In this document: piece by piece, positions 1 through 11,599 of the stretch
How positions within the stretch are numbered: the stretch's first letter is position 1
How the letters are laid out: the number at the start of each line of letters is the position of its first letter
Source: Caldanaerobacter subterraneus
Lineage (GTDB): Bacteria; Bacillota; Thermoanaerobacteria; Thermoanaerobacterales; Thermoanaerobacteraceae
Direction: 5' to 3'
Length of the DNA stretch: 64,000 bases
NCBI RefSeq assembly: GCF_004345675.1
Contig: NZ_SLWU01000009.1
Span: 1-64,000 of the forward strand
Position numbers and translations under genes: made by a program
The notes under the pieces: model-generated
What the model saw: only the letters and a program-made list of their open reading frames with translations
The model's database searches: none
What the model was told of the DNA's origin: nothing

Positions 1-36
1 TTGGAGTTTTAAAGAAAATTTTATCCAGATATATAC

Positions 37-128
37 AGCCCCTGCTTTCGGTACTAAGAAAACAGGGGCTAAAATTTTGCTTTGTCAACAAACTGATAGG
101 GTATGCCATTTATTATAGCATACCCTAT
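37..128. terminator. Two hairpins downstream of the ferritin gene
   Basis: First stem: AGCCCCTG at 37-44 pairs with CAGGGGCT at 63-70, followed by AAAATTTT on the plus strand. Second stem: ATAGGGTATGC at 96-106 pairs with GCATACCCTAT at 118-128 (11 bp perfect), just past the ferritin stop. The second is the likely 3' end of the ferritin mRNA although it lacks a good U-run. The first may end a plus-strand gene left of the window. Confidence 0.5.
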
Positions 129-139
129 TATTCTATTTA

Positions 140-661
140 TTACTCACTTTTTGCCAAAGGAGCAGGTAATACAAAAGTCCTCTTAGCTAATTCTGAATCT
201 AACATGAATATAGGCTGCATGCTGTCACCTATCAATTCTAGCTTGTTTATTATTTTCTGAAAACTCTCCTCTTCTTCTACTTGCTCATTCACAAACCACT
301 GCAAAAAAGCATTAGTTGCGTGGTCTCTTTCTTCAATCGCTAAATCAACGAGCTTATGGATTCTCTGTGTCACAGTTTTTTCATGCTCCAAAGCTTTCTT
401 AAAAACATCTAAAATGCTTCCAAAATTCTCCTCTGGCTTTTCAATTGGATATAACGTGACTTTCCCTCCCATGCGGTATATGTATTCGTAAAAAATTCTC
501 GCATGGGAAAGTTCTTCTTCCATTTGCACTTTAAAGAAATTTGCAAAACCTTCTAAGTTTCTTTCTTGAAAATAATTCTCCATAGCTACATAAAGGTAGG
601 CAGAGTAAATTTCGTAATTCAACTGTTTATTAAGTTCTTCCAACATTCTTTCACTCAACAT
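140..661 (-). CDS. ftnA: Ferritin, non-heme iron storage protein
   Basis: 173 residues, the usual length of a bacterial ferritin. It would store iron by oxidising Fe(II) at a di-iron centre inside a 24-subunit cytoplasmic shell. Ferroxidase ligands are visible at Glu17 (YEIYSAYLY), Glu50 and His53 (EEELSHAR, the ExxH motif), with further acidic and Gln positions in the later helices (around ATNAFLQWFVNEQ). No heme-ligand Met arrangement of bacterioferritin was noticed. The start has a good SD (AAAGGAGT). The gene is monocistronic: a hairpin follows it and the next gene upstream ends about 100 bases away. A Fur site was not recognised. Confidence 0.93.
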   Translation of the reverse strand: MLSERMLEELNKQLNYEIYSAYLYVAMENYFQERNLEGFANFFKVQMEEELSHARIFYEYIYRMGGKVTLYPIEKPEENFGSILDVFKKALEHEKTVTQRIHKLVDLAIEERDHATNAFLQWFVNEQVEEEESFQKIINKLELIGDSMQPIFMLDSELAKRTFVLPAPLAKSE

Positions 662-767
662 AGTTTTAACTCCTTTCTTTTATTCTAGTCACTACTTTCC
701 TCAATCTCATATTTCTCCTTTTATTTTACCATAAAAAATCAAAATTTACTACCCTTATCCTTCAGGT

Positions 768-1505
768 TTACCCCATGTCTCCAAGCTGGTACATAACTAT
801 AGCAGAAACTGCAATGGCTGCCGTTTCTGCCCTCAAAATCCTGGGCCCTAGAGTAACGGGTACAATTCCATTATTTATAGCCTTCTCAATTTCCTTCTGT
901 GAAAAACCTCCTTCAGGACCTATGAATATCCCTATTTTCTTTGCATCTTCGACATCTTTTAGCACTTCTTTTAATCTTTTCTTCTCTTCTTTTTCGTAAG
1001 GGATTATCGCAAGGTCGCACTCCATTGCTTTCTCTATCGTTTCTTCAAAAGATACAGGAACAAAAATTTCAGGAATAATATTTCTTCCTGATTGCTTGCA
1101 AGCCTCTTCGCTAATTTTTTTCCACCTTTCAACTTTTTTATCTATGTTAGCTCTCTTTATATCGACAACAGAAAATTCACTTACAAAAGGTATAATCCTT
1201 CTTACCCCTATTTCCGTACATTTTTGAACTATAAGGTCCATCTTGTCAGCTTTGAGTATCCCTTGAAATAAAAAAACTTCTAGAGGACTTTCTGCATTGC
1301 CCTCCATTTTTTCTTCTAAAAATAAAATAACCCTATCTTTTTCTATTTTTTCAATCCTTCCCAGATGCTCCTCTGCCATATCAGATACCACAATTTTATC
1401 TCCCACCTTATACCTTAATACATGAATGAGATGGTGAAAATCCTTCCCATCTACATAGGCAAATTTTCCCTTTATTTTGCCCTTTTCAACAAAGATCTTC
1501 CTCAT
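768..1505 (-). CDS. rsmE: 16S rRNA (uracil1498-N3)-methyltransferase RsmE
   Basis: About 245 residues. RsmE methylates N3 of U1498 in 16S rRNA using S-adenosylmethionine. It belongs to the SPOUT class, whose knotted C-terminal SAM site shows here as IFIGPEGGFS followed by VTLGPRILRAETAA, both family signatures. The N-terminal part (about residues 1-70) is the PUA-like RNA-binding domain. The ORF can be read from 1541, but the methionine at 1505 (MRKIFVEKG) fits the family start and has an SD (AAAGGGATAG). It begins 2 bases after the prmA stop, the usual prmA-rsmE pair, as the last gene of the heat-shock operon. Confidence 0.93.
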   Translation of the reverse strand: MRKIFVEKGKIKGKFAYVDGKDFHHLIHVLRYKVGDKIVVSDMAEEHLGRIEKIEKDRVILFLEEKMEGNAESPLEVFLFQGILKADKMDLIVQKCTEIGVRRIIPFVSEFSVVDIKRANIDKKVERWKKISEEACKQSGRNIIPEIFVPVSFEETIEKAMECDLAIIPYEKEEKKRLKEVLKDVEDAKKIGIFIGPEGGFSQKEIEKAINNGIVPVTLGPRILRAETAAIAVSAIVMYQLGDMG

Positions 1506-1507
1506 TT

Positions 1508-2437
1508 CTATCCCTTTTCCTTCATCAATATGCTCAACCACTCTTTTTCTTCTTTCATATCAATTATTTCAAAAAATTCCTCTGCTCTTTCTTTTACTTC
1601 TTCAAACCTGTCTTTAATAATGCCGCTTGCTAAAAATAACCCTTCCTCTTTAAGATGAGGCAAAACATCAGGAATAAGCCTAATTATTGCATCTGCAATA
1701 ATGTTAGCTACTATCACATCTGCCTTTCCTCTAAAATTTTTAAGGAGGTCGCTTTGAAAAATCTCCACATTTTCAAGACCATTTAATTTTACATTTTCTC
1801 TAGCTATTTTAACCGCCATTTCATCTACATCCGCACCGTACACCCGAGATGCCCCTAATTTAGATGCGGCAATGGAAAGTATACCTGACCCACAACCTAC
1901 ATCAAATACAACTGCCCCAGACTTTATAATATCCTCTAAAAATTCGAGGCACATCTTTGTAGTCTCATGAGTACCCGTGCCAAAAGCCATTCCAGGGTCA
2001 AGGTCTATAACTATTTCTCCCTCTTTAGGGCTGTATTCTTCCCATAAAGGCCTTATGACAATCCTTTTGCCAACTTTTAAAGGCTTGTAATACTGCTTCC
2101 AGCTGTCTGCCCAGTCTTCTTCGTCTACCTCAGAGACCTCTACTTTGACATTTCCTACATTTATTCCAAAAGACTTGAGTTCCAAAATTCTCTCTTTTAA
2201 AAAAGTCACTTTGTCTGTTATATCGGCAGTAATTGGAAAGTAAGCCGAAATCTTTACCTCTTCTCCTTCTTCTAGAAGGGAAGGGTCAAAATAATCCCAT
2301 TCACTAGTCTGTGCCAGTTCTTTTACATCGTTAGGATTTTTTATAACCACTCCGCCTGCTCCTAAATCGTACAAAATGCCTGTGACAGCCTCTTCTGCTT
2401 CCTGTGAAGTTGTAACCTGTATTTCTAACCATTTCAT
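1508..2437 (-). CDS. prmA: Ribosomal protein L11 methyltransferase
   Basis: About 309 residues. PrmA trimethylates lysines and the N-terminus of ribosomal protein L11. The N-terminal substrate-binding domain (MKWLEIQVTT) is followed by a Rossmann methyltransferase core with the SAM loop VFDVGCGSGILSIAA, and the DPGMAFGTGTHETT motif upstream that marks this family. A GTG at 2449 opens the frame, but it has no room for an SD. The ATG at 2437 has AAGGTG 9 bases upstream and matches the family N-terminus, so I use it. It sits 25 bases after dnaJ and 2 before rsmE, and is probably co-transcribed from the hrcA promoter. Confidence 0.93.
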   Translation of the reverse strand: MKWLEIQVTTSQEAEEAVTGILYDLGAGGVVIKNPNDVKELAQTSEWDYFDPSLLEEGEEVKISAYFPITADITDKVTFLKERILELKSFGINVGNVKVEVSEVDEEDWADSWKQYYKPLKVGKRIVIRPLWEEYSPKEGEIVIDLDPGMAFGTGTHETTKMCLEFLEDIIKSGAVVFDVGCGSGILSIAASKLGASRVYGADVDEMAVKIARENVKLNGLENVEIFQSDLLKNFRGKADVIVANIIADAIIRLIPDVLPHLKEEGLFLASGIIKDRFEEVKERAEEFFEIIDMKEEKEWLSILMKEKG

Positions 2438-2462
2438 TTCCTTCAACACCTTTTTCTAAATT

Positions 2463-3617
2463 TTAACTTCCTCCAAAAGCGTCCCTCATTCTCTGAAAAA
2501 AGGACTTGTGCTCTGCTGTATTCTCGCCTTCTAATCTTTTGAACTCTCTTAAAAGTTCTTTCTGCTTTTCTGACAATCTCTTTGGAACTTCTACATACAC
2601 CTCGACAATCTGGTCTCCACGCCCTCTCCCACCTATATGGGGAATCCCTTTGCCTCTTAGCTTAAATTTGGTACCTGTCTGGGTCCCCTCTGGAATTGTA
2701 AAACTCACCATTCCATCCAAGGTCGGTATCTTAATCTCTCCTCCTAAGGCTGCATCTGCAAAGCTTATAGGTATCTTTACATATACATCATAGCCTTCCC
2801 TCTTGAAAATTTCATGGGGTTTCACGTGGATGACAATATAAAGGTCTCCATTAGGACCTCCTCTTAAGCCTGGCTCTCCTTCGCCTCTTAAGGTAAGCAT
2901 CTGCCCTTCATCTATACCAGCAGGAATGGTGACTTTAATCTTTCTCCTTTTTCTAATTCTACCAGTTCCCCCACACTTTTGACAAGGGTCTGTGATAATT
3001 TTTCCTTCCCCATGGCATCTCGGACAAGTCCTTATATTTACAATCCTGCCAAAAGGCGTGTTCTGGGTCTGCCGTATCTCTCCTGTGCCATGACATACAG
3101 GACAAGTCTCAGGACGGCTACCCGGCTTTACACCTGTACCGTGGCACACATCGCAAACTTCAAAGCGTTCTACTTCTATCTCTTTTTCCGTTCCAAAAGC
3201 TGCTTCCTCAAAGGTTAATGTCAAATCATACCTTATGTCAGCGCCCTTCTTAGGCCCTTTCTCTGCCTTTCTCCTCCCTGTGCCAAAGAAGTCGCTGAAA
3301 ATATCCCCGAATATGTCTCCAAAACCGCCAAAATCAAAGTCAAACCCGCCTTGAGTAAAATCTCCAAATCCGCCCTGCTGGAAGCCTCCCTGCTCAAAAG
3401 CAGCATGGCCAAACTGGTCGTACTGGGCCCTTTTCTGAGGGTCAGAAAGTATTTCATAAGCTTCATTTATTTCCTTAAACTTCTGCTCGGCCTCTTTATC
3501 CCCAGGGTTTAGGTCTGGATGATATTTCTTTGCAAGTCGCCTGTATGCCTTTTTTATTTCTTCCTGACTTGCATTCCTATCTACACCCAGTATCTCATAC
3601 AAATCCTTTTTAGGCAC
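2463..3617 (-). CDS. dnaJ: Chaperone DnaJ (Hsp40)
   Basis: 384 residues, full length. It delivers unfolded proteins to DnaK and stimulates DnaK ATPase. The J domain (residues 1-70) carries the HPD triad ([11 protein letters not shown]). A Gly/Phe-rich linker follows (about 75-115), then four CxxCxGxG zinc repeats ([32 protein letters not shown]) and the C-terminal peptide-binding domain. The start is GTG with SD AGGTGAGAGA. It lies 57 bases after dnaK, separated by a perfect 14-bp hairpin that may set the DnaK:DnaJ ratio. Confidence 0.97.
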   Translation of the reverse strand: MPKKDLYEILGVDRNASQEEIKKAYRRLAKKYHPDLNPGDKEAEQKFKEINEAYEILSDPQKRAQYDQFGHAAFEQGGFQQGGFGDFTQGGFDFDFGGFGDIFGDIFSDFFGTGRRKAEKGPKKGADIRYDLTLTFEEAAFGTEKEIEVERFEVCDVCHGTGVKPGSRPETCPVCHGTGEIRQTQNTPFGRIVNIRTCPRCHGEGKIITDPCQKCGGTGRIRKRRKIKVTIPAGIDEGQMLTLRGEGEPGLRGGPNGDLYIVIHVKPHEIFKREGYDVYVKIPISFADAALGGEIKIPTLDGMVSFTIPEGTQTGTKFKLRGKGIPHIGGRGRGDQIVEVYVEVPKRLSEKQKELLREFKRLEGENTAEHKSFFQRMRDAFGGS

Positions 3618-3641
3618 TCTCTCACCTGCCTTTCATTACGT

Positions 3642-3674
3642 AAATTAGAACCAGGCGAAAAACCTGGTTCTAAT

Positions 3675-3676
<2 letters not shown>
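3642..3676 (-). terminator. dnaK-dnaJ intercistronic hairpin
   Basis: AAATTAGAACCAGG at 3642-3655 is perfectly complementary to CCTGGTTCTAATTT at 3663-3676 (14 bp, 7-base loop). On the minus strand the stem begins inside the dnaK stop codon. The 3' side continues ACGTAATG rather than a U-run, so it is more likely a partial terminator or an mRNA-stability or processing element than a full stop. Confidence 0.6.
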
Positions 3677-5513
<1,837 letters not shown>

Positions 5514-6128
5514 TTATTTTGCTACCTTAACTAAGCTAGGTCTAATTACTTTATCTTTCAAATAATAACCTTTCTGGAACACCTCTATAATTTCATTCGG
5601 CTGTTTGCCTTCCACTTCCTCCTGCGCTAGGGCATGATGCTTGTAAGGGTCAAACATCTGCCCTTCAGCTTCAATTTCTCTCACTTCAAATTTATCCAAA
5701 ACCTTTTTAAATTGCCTGTAGATTAATTCTAACCCTTCTCTTAAGGAATTATAATCTCCCTCAGTTGCCAAAGCTCTTTCAAAATTATCAATAACAGGCA
5801 AAAGTTCTATTATCACCTGCTCCTGTCCATAACTTATCATTTCAGCTTTTTCCTTTTCTGTTCTTTTCCTATAATTATCAAATTCGGCTTTTATCCTCTG
5901 AGCTATGTCCAAATACTCTTTCGCTTCTTTTTCTTTTTCTTCTAATTTTTTCCTCAATTCCTCAACTATCTCCTCCAGAGAAGGTTCCTTTTTTTGTTCT
6001 ACTTCTGTTTCTATCTTTTCTTCCACCACTTCTTCCGATTCCTCCAATTCAGAAGGAGGGCCCTCTCCTTTTATCTCCTCGCTCATCTCTTCATTTCTTT
6101 CAATTTTGTCTTTTTCCAATTCTTCCAC
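5514..6128 (-). CDS. grpE: Nucleotide exchange factor GrpE
   Basis: 204 residues. GrpE releases ADP from DnaK. Residues 1-60 are a very acidic Glu/Lys-rich tail, longer than the Escherichia coli one. It is followed by a long coiled coil and the family core (AEFDNYRKRTEKEK, LLPVIDNFERAL, VEGKQPNEIIEVFQKGYYLKDKVIRPS as separate segments). The start is GTG with GGGGTG 6 bases upstream. It lies 13 bases after hrcA in the heat-shock operon. Confidence 0.96.
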   Translation of the reverse strand: MEELEKDKIERNEEMSEEIKGEGPPSELEESEEVVEEKIETEVEQKKEPSLEEIVEELRKKLEEKEKEAKEYLDIAQRIKAEFDNYRKRTEKEKAEMISYGQEQVIIELLPVIDNFERALATEGDYNSLREGLELIYRQFKKVLDKFEVREIEAEGQMFDPYKHHALAQEEVEGKQPNEIIEVFQKGYYLKDKVIRPSLVKVAK

Positions 6129-6141
6129 TTATATCACCCCG

Positions 6142-7173
6142 TCATATTTCATCATTGTATATAGAAGACAAGAGATTTGAAAGTTCTCTCGTCATAAGCG
6201 TAAGCTCGCTTATAAGCCTTCTGTAGTCCATTCGGGTAGGTCCTATTATTCCTATAGTTCCAACTACCCTATCATTTATTTTATAGGTGGTCTTTATAAC
6301 ACTGAGTTCTCTCATCTCTTCAAATCTGTTTTCTCTCCCAATTTTAACATCTACAAAGTCATCTACTGGTTCTAAAACTTCATTTAGTAAGGACTTATTG
6401 TCCAGAAGGCTTAAAAAATTCTTTGCTTTGTTCAAGTCCTTATATTCTGGAAAATCAAGAATGTGTAAAGTGCCATCAGTGTAAACATCTGTCTCCTGCA
6501 GCTGCTTTAAACTCAAAAGTATGGTCTTTATAAGCTCATCCGCCATAAAAGCCATATCTCCTAGAGTGTCTTTTAGCTCCTTTTCAAGGAAGTTAAAAAT
6601 GGCCTTTTCGCTTTTTCCTGCAATTTTGTCATTCAAGAGGTTGTTTAAAAACTCGAACACATTTCTATCTACACTCTGGCACAAATTCAGCAAATAATTT
6701 TTCACAATTCCTGTATCAGTAATCACTACCATTATCATCTTATTTGAAGCCACGGGGATAAGCTGCAACCTTTTGATCTTGTCAGGGTTTAGCTTTGGCA
6801 TTTTTGCAACAGTGGCGTGGTGAGTTATATCCGCCAGAATTTTCGCATACTTCTTTACAATCTCATCGAACTCAGCTATGACCTCTTCTCTCACCCTCGG
6901 AGGAGGGCTTAAATCCTCCTTCATGAAATTCTGCAAAATAGTATCAACGTAAAATCTATAACCTTTGTCAGAAGGTATTCTACCAGCAGAAGTGTGAGGC
7001 TGCTCCAAATATCCCATTTCCTCCAAATCAGCCATTTCATTTCTTATTGTCGCAGAGCTTATGCCCATATTGTACTTTTTTGCGATAGTCCTTGACCCTA
7101 TTGGTTCTGCCGTCATGATGTAATCAGTAACAACAGCAAAGAGAATCCTTTTCTTCCTATCATCTAACGGCAT
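6142..7173 (-). CDS. hrcA: Heat-inducible transcription repressor HrcA
   Basis: About 343 residues. HrcA binds CIRCE operators and represses hrcA-grpE-dnaK-dnaJ; GroEL is needed for its activity in Bacillus. An N-terminal winged helix (residues 1-70; SRTIAKKYNMGISSATIRNE) precedes the GAF-like regulatory domain. The frame runs up to 7206, but that start would lie inside the CIRCE element. The methionine at 7173 (MPLDDRKKR) has a strong SD (GGGGTGGTG) and matches the family. It is the first gene of the operon and autoregulated through the perfect CIRCE just upstream. Confidence 0.97.
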   Translation of the reverse strand: MPLDDRKKRILFAVVTDYIMTAEPIGSRTIAKKYNMGISSATIRNEMADLEEMGYLEQPHTSAGRIPSDKGYRFYVDTILQNFMKEDLSPPPRVREEVIAEFDEIVKKYAKILADITHHATVAKMPKLNPDKIKRLQLIPVASNKMIMVVITDTGIVKNYLLNLCQSVDRNVFEFLNNLLNDKIAGKSEKAIFNFLEKELKDTLGDMAFMADELIKTILLSLKQLQETDVYTDGTLHILDFPEYKDLNKAKNFLSLLDNKSLLNEVLEPVDDFVDVKIGRENRFEEMRELSVIKTTYKINDRVVGTIGIIGPTRMDYRRLISELTLMTRELSNLLSSIYNDEI

Positions 7174-7193
7174 TTTCACCACCCCATGTATTA

Positions 7194-7220
7194 TTAGCAC
7201 TCTCATTCATTGAGTGCTAA
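7194..7220 (-). promoter_or_regulatory. CIRCE operator (HrcA binding site)
   Basis: TTAGCACTC (7194-7202), a 9-base spacer, then GAGTGCTAA (7212-7220): an exact match to the CIRCE consensus. It lies between the promoter and the hrcA start, so the bound repressor would sit at the transcription start. Confidence 0.98.
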
Positions 7221-7231
7221 TCCATGTTTTT

Positions 7232-7260
7232 AAAATACCACTCTTATAATTTTTTGTCAA
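7232..7260 (-). promoter_or_regulatory. Sigma-A promoter of the hrcA operon
   Basis: Minus-strand -35 TTGACA (7255-7260), 17-base spacer, -10 TATTTT (7232-7237), immediately upstream of CIRCE. Confidence 0.9.
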
Positions 7261-7278
7261 TACTCATTTTAGGGTGCC

Positions 7279-8406
7279 TTAGGGCAAGAAATCTTCAAAA
7301 ATCACATTTGAAACATCTATCCCTTTCTCTGTCAGCCTCACACAATCTTTATCTCTCTCGATAAGTCCCATCTTTTCATACTTAATGAAAATCTCCTCGT
7401 ACCTTTCAAACATACTGATTCCAAACCTTTTTCTGAACTCCTCTTCGCACACCCCTTTTCTCATTCTTAAGCCCATAAACATAAACTCTGAAATTTCATC
7501 CTCCGGACTCAACTCAATAACCTTTTCTCTAGCATCTCCTTTCCCTAAAATTGCCCCAATGTACTCTTCTACTCTCTCAAAATTGTTCCACCTTCTCCCC
7601 TTGAAATAAGAATGAGCACCCGCACCAAATCCTAAGTATTCCTTAAGCTCCCAGTACAGAATATTGTGCTTACACTGGTAACCTGGAAGAGCAAAATTTG
7701 AAATCTCATAATGGCAGTATCCCTTGCTTTTTAAAAACTCTATCCCCCAGTGGTACATCTTAAGCTCCTCTTCTTCGTCTATCACAGGAAGCTTCCCTTC
7801 TCTGTAAAGTCTCCCAAAAGGAGTGTTTTCTTCTAAAATAAGACTGTAAGTAGAGATATGCTCTGGCTTTAGCTCAACGACTTTTATCAAGGTTTCCTGC
7901 CATTCCTCAAAAGTCTGCGTAGGGAGAGCGTAAATTAAATCCACATTCACATTATCAAAGTACTTCCTTATAAGGGCGTAATTCTCAAGGAAATCTTCCA
8001 CTGTGTGAATTCGCCCTATATATTCAAGAAGGCGATTTTGAAAGGCTTGAAGCCCTATGCTTATCCGGTTTATTCCGTTTACTTTGTATATTTTTAATTT
8101 GTCTTCTGTCAAAAGCCCCGGATTTACCTCAATCGTAATTTCAGCATCTCCTAATACATTATAGTGCCTGTGAATTTCACTTAGCACCATTTCGATATAA
8201 GAAGGAGGAAGAAAATTAGGAGTCCCTCCTCCTATATACACAGAAACTATTTTTAAATCTTCTTCAGAATAATACTTAATCTCTTCTATTAAAGCTTTTA
8301 CATACTCCTCCATTAAATGCTCATAACCTACGTAAGAATTAAAATCACAGTAATAGCATTTTTTCTTGCAAAAAGGAATGTGAATGTATATACCTATTTC
8401 CCTCAT
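7279..8406 (-). CDS. hemW: HemW, HemN-like radical SAM heme chaperone
   Basis: 375 residues. HemW is a radical-SAM protein related to coproporphyrinogen dehydrogenase but acting as a heme chaperone; the name is by family and older annotations call it HemN. The cluster motif is Cys13, Cys17, Cys20 (CKKKCYYC) followed by DFNSY, with IGGGTPNFL and the HemN-type C-terminal domain ([16 protein letters not shown]). The start overlaps the lepA stop by 4 bp; lepA-hemW-hrcA is the standard Firmicutes order. It ends just before the hrcA promoter. Confidence 0.92.
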   Translation of the reverse strand: MREIGIYIHIPFCKKKCYYCDFNSYVGYEHLMEEYVKALIEEIKYYSEEDLKIVSVYIGGGTPNFLPPSYIEMVLSEIHRHYNVLGDAEITIEVNPGLLTEDKLKIYKVNGINRISIGLQAFQNRLLEYIGRIHTVEDFLENYALIRKYFDNVNVDLIYALPTQTFEEWQETLIKVVELKPEHISTYSLILEENTPFGRLYREGKLPVIDEEEELKMYHWGIEFLKSKGYCHYEISNFALPGYQCKHNILYWELKEYLGFGAGAHSYFKGRRWNNFERVEEYIGAILGKGDAREKVIELSPEDEISEFMFMGLRMRKGVCEEEFRKRFGISMFERYEEIFIKYEKMGLIERDKDCVRLTEKGIDVSNVIFEDFLP

Positions 8407-10214
8407 TTTTGGTCATCCAGCTTCAAAATTGACATAAAAGCTTCCTGCGGTATTTCCACAGTCCCTATTTGTCTCATCCTCTTTTTACCTTCCTTCTGCT
8501 TCTCCAAAAGCTTTTTCTTTCGCGTGACGTCACCGCCATAGCACTTCGCCAGCACATTCTTCCTCAAAGCCTTTACCGTCTCTCTTGCTATGATTCTAGA
8601 CCCAATTGCAGCCTGTATTGGAATTTCGAATAAATGTCTCGGAATGTTCTCCTTTAACTTTTCAACTATTTTCCTTCCTTTTTCGTACGCCTTGTCCTTG
8701 TGAACTATCATGGAAAGAGCATCTACAACCTCGCCATTTATCAAGATGTCCAGCTTCACAAGGTCCGACTTTTTATACCCTTTAAATTCGTAATCCAAAG
8801 AAGCGTATCCTCTAGTCCTTGACTTTAAAGCGTCAAAAAAATCATAGATTATCTCATTAAGAGGCATTTCATACTTTAAAAGCACTCTCGTTTTTTCAAT
8901 GTACTCCATCCCGAGATAGACTCCCCTTCTTTCCTGACAAAGTTCCATGACTGAACCTACGTAGTCTGTTGGCACCATTATTGTAGCCTCTACAATAGGC
9001 TCTTCAATGTGGTCAATCTGGGTTGGAGGAGGCATTTTTGTAGGATTGTCAATATCCAGCACTTCTCCATTAGTCTTGTAGACCTTGTAAATTACGCTGG
9101 GAGCAGTCGTCACAAGGTTTAAATTGTACTCCCTCTCTAACCTCTCCTGAACGATTTCCATGTGAAGAAGTCCTAAAAAACCGCATCTGAATCCAAAACC
9201 CAAAGCAGCAGAAGTATCTGGCTCAAACACCAGTGAAGCATCATTTAATTGAAGTTTCTCTAAAGCCTCTTTTAGATTTTCATAGTCCTCCCCGTCAGCT
9301 GGATAAATTCCGCAAAACACCATTGGGACGACCTCTTTGTAACCCGGAAGAGGCGAATCCGCCGGATTATCAGCGTCAGTTATTGTGTCTCCAACGCGGG
9401 TATCCTTCACATTTTTTATATTGGCCGCAATGTATCCTACTTCTCCTGCTTTTAATTCCTCCACAGGATAAAGGTCGGGTCTGAAACTCCCAACTTCTGT
9501 CACTTCAAACACTTTTCCTGTAGAAAACATCTTTATCCTCATGCCCCGTTTAACTTTACCGTCAACTATTCTGACAAAGCTTATGGCTCCCTTGTAGTTG
9601 TCGTAGAAAGAATCAAAAATTAAAGCTTTTAAAGGCTTGTCCTCATCTCCCTGGGGAGGCGGTATTCTTTTCACAATCGCTTCTAAAACTTCCTCTATCC
9701 CAATTCCCTCTTTAGCAGAAGTTAAAAGCGCTTCACTCGCATCTATTCCTATGATATCTTCAATCTCTCTTTTCACCCTTTCGGGGTCGGCAGATGGAAG
9801 GTCAATTTTATTTATAACAGGTATTATCTCAAGGTCGTGCTCAAGAGCCAGGTAAACGTTAGCCAAAGTCTGGGCTTCAATGCCCTGGCTTGCATCCACT
9901 ACAAGCAACGCTCCTTCGCAAGCGGCAATGCTTCGAGAAACCTCATAGGTAAAATCTACGTGTCCCGGCGTATCTATCAAATTTAGCTCGTATTCGTTGC
10001 CGTCTTTGGCCTTGTAAATCATCCTCACAGGCTTTAATTTTATTGTAATGCCCCTTTCTCTTTCAAGCTCTAAGTTGTCCAAAATTTGCTTGTCCATTTC
10101 CCTTTCAGACAAAAACCCTGTCTTTTCAATAAGCCTGTCCGCTAAAGTTGACTTCCCATGGTCAATATGGGCAATGATGCAGAAATTGCGAATGTACTTC
10201 ATCCTTTCAGACAT
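8403..10214 (-). CDS. lepA: Elongation factor 4 (LepA), back-translocating GTPase
   Basis: 603 residues, family length. A ribosome-associated GTPase thought to act in initiation or in back-translocation under stress. G motifs: AHIDHGKST (P-loop), [15 protein letters not shown], with EF-G-like domains and the LepA-specific C-terminal domain ([25 protein letters not shown] as consecutive short motifs). The first ATG has GAGGGGG 7 bases upstream. Heads the lepA-hemW pair; a small membrane-protein gene precedes it by 23 bases. Confidence 0.97.
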   Translation of the reverse strand: MSERMKYIRNFCIIAHIDHGKSTLADRLIEKTGFLSEREMDKQILDNLELERERGITIKLKPVRMIYKAKDGNEYELNLIDTPGHVDFTYEVSRSIAACEGALLVVDASQGIEAQTLANVYLALEHDLEIIPVINKIDLPSADPERVKREIEDIIGIDASEALLTSAKEGIGIEEVLEAIVKRIPPPQGDEDKPLKALIFDSFYDNYKGAISFVRIVDGKVKRGMRIKMFSTGKVFEVTEVGSFRPDLYPVEELKAGEVGYIAANIKNVKDTRVGDTITDADNPADSPLPGYKEVVPMVFCGIYPADGEDYENLKEALEKLQLNDASLVFEPDTSAALGFGFRCGFLGLLHMEIVQERLEREYNLNLVTTAPSVIYKVYKTNGEVLDIDNPTKMPPPTQIDHIEEPIVEATIMVPTDYVGSVMELCQERRGVYLGMEYIEKTRVLLKYEMPLNEIIYDFFDALKSRTRGYASLDYEFKGYKKSDLVKLDILINGEVVDALSMIVHKDKAYEKGRKIVEKLKENIPRHLFEIPIQAAIGSRIIARETVKALRKNVLAKCYGGDVTRKKKLLEKQKEGKKRMRQIGTVEIPQEAFMSILKLDDQK

Positions 10215-10237
10215 TTTATTCCCCCTCTAAAATAGCG

Positions 10238-10468
10238 CTATTTCCTGATTATAAACTCCTTTCCCAAGACTCTAAGGAATATTTTTTCATCAAAAAGCTC
10301 TATTTTAAAAATTCCTATCTTCCCTTCTCCACTTAAGACCCTGTTAAAATTGTAGTCGGCAGTCAAAAGCCCTATTATCACAATAACAATGTACAACAAA
10401 AGCGCAAATATTACAAGTCTTTTTCTTCTAATTTGCCTTTTCCTTTCTTTTGTCCTGGTAAGCCTCAT
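10238..10468 (-). CDS. Small single-pass membrane protein, unknown function
   Basis: 76 residues, not recognised. A strongly basic N-terminus (residues 1-17, many Arg/Lys) is followed by one hydrophobic helix (about 18-37), then a 40-residue tail with beta-like alternation (IGIFKIELFDEKIFLRVLG). The positive-inside rule puts the N-terminus in the cytoplasm and the tail outside. It lies 6 bases after the glycosyltransferase gene and 23 before lepA, so it is probably part of that transcription unit. The coding call rests on spacing and composition. Confidence 0.7.
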   Translation of the reverse strand: MRLTRTKERKRQIRRKRLVIFALLLYIVIVIIGLLTADYNFNRVLSGEGKIGIFKIELFDEKIFLRVLGKEFIIRK

Positions 10469-10474
10469 ACTCCC

Positions 10475-11590
10475 TCAACCCTTTATTCTCTCATACAATT
10501 CTTCAACCCTTTTGACCATCTCTTCACAGCTAAATTTTTTCGCCACCTCTTTGCCTTTAAGAGAAAGCGTCTCTTTAAGATGAGCATCTTTAAGAAGGCT
10601 CTTTATAGCTTTAGAAAGCGATTCTATATTTCCTTTTTCTACTAAAATGCCATTTACGCCTTCTTGTATTATCTCAGGTATTCCGCCAACAGCTGTAGCC
10701 ACAACCGGCACTCCTTCATTCATCGCTTCTATTACAGATATTCCAAATCCTTCCTCATGAGAAGGAAGTACAAAAACATCTAAATTTCTCAAAAATGAAG
10801 GTATGTCATCTCTAAAGCCGAGCAAAAAAAACCTGCTTTCAAGCCCTTTTTCCTTAATCTTTTCCTCCAAACTTTTTCTATAGGGGCCATCCCCCGCCAC
10901 AAAAAAGAAAACATCTGCCTCCTTTATTAGATGAGCAGCTTCTATCAAATCCTGTACTCCTTTTGAGGGGATGAGTCTGGCAATACTTCCCACAATAAAG
11001 GAGTCTTCAGGTAGACCAAACTCCTTTCTTAAATCCAATTCTCCCATCTTATAAAGAGTCTCGTCAATACAGTTATAAATCACTTCTATTCTGTCTTCCT
11101 CTATCCTTTCGCTTGCCATCATCTCTTTTTTCAGGGCTTCAGATACAGCGATAAACTGATCAGTCCTTTTATTTAAAAACTTTATCAAAAAAAGAAGCGC
11201 TCTTCTTTTCATTTCGCTCATATTGTTGTAGCCAGGAAAATTGTGAAACGTCACAATGGTTTTTACAGGCAAATTAAAGCAGGCAATCCTGCCGACAAAA
11301 GATGCCTTAAAACCGTGCATGTGCACAATGTCAGCTTTAAACTCTTTTACTATATTCCTTATTTTCTTAATAATACTTAGGTCCTCTTTTACATTGAAGC
11401 CATCTCCAATTTCAAGTTCAAAAACCTCTATCCCCTGATTTTTGAGATAGTCAATAGTATCTTTTTCAAACGAGCATACAACACCTAAACAATACTTCTC
11501 TTTATCTAAAAAGCGAAGAAGGGAGAGCAAATGCCTCTTCATCCCTCCTTCAGACTTTCTCACAATGTATAACACTCTCCTTTTATCCAT
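10475..11590 (-). CDS. Glycosyltransferase, GT4 family (GT-B fold)
   Basis: About 371 residues. Transfers a sugar from a nucleotide-sugar donor; acceptor unknown. The N-terminal Rossmann domain has the MKRHLL segment and DIVHMHGFKAS; the C-terminal donor domain has GSIARLIPSKGVQDLIEA and the E-x7-E motif (HEEGFGISVIEA). The frame opens with GTG at 11599, but the ATG at 11590 lies 5 bases after AGGTGG and is preferred. It is 9 bases downstream of the large phosphatase-like membrane protein gene, suggesting a joint role in cell-envelope polymer synthesis (inference). Confidence 0.88.
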   Translation of the reverse strand: MDKRRVLYIVRKSEGGMKRHLLSLLRFLDKEKYCLGVVCSFEKDTIDYLKNQGIEVFELEIGDGFNVKEDLSIIKKIRNIVKEFKADIVHMHGFKASFVGRIACFNLPVKTIVTFHNFPGYNNMSEMKRRALLFLIKFLNKRTDQFIAVSEALKKEMMASERIEEDRIEVIYNCIDETLYKMGELDLRKEFGLPEDSFIVGSIARLIPSKGVQDLIEAAHLIKEADVFFFVAGDGPYRKSLEEKIKEKGLESRFFLLGFRDDIPSFLRNLDVFVLPSHEEGFGISVIEAMNEGVPVVATAVGGIPEIIQEGVNGILVEKGNIESLSKAIKSLLKDAHLKETLSLKGKEVAKKFSCEEMVKRVEELYERIKG

Positions 11591-11599
11591 AAAAACCAC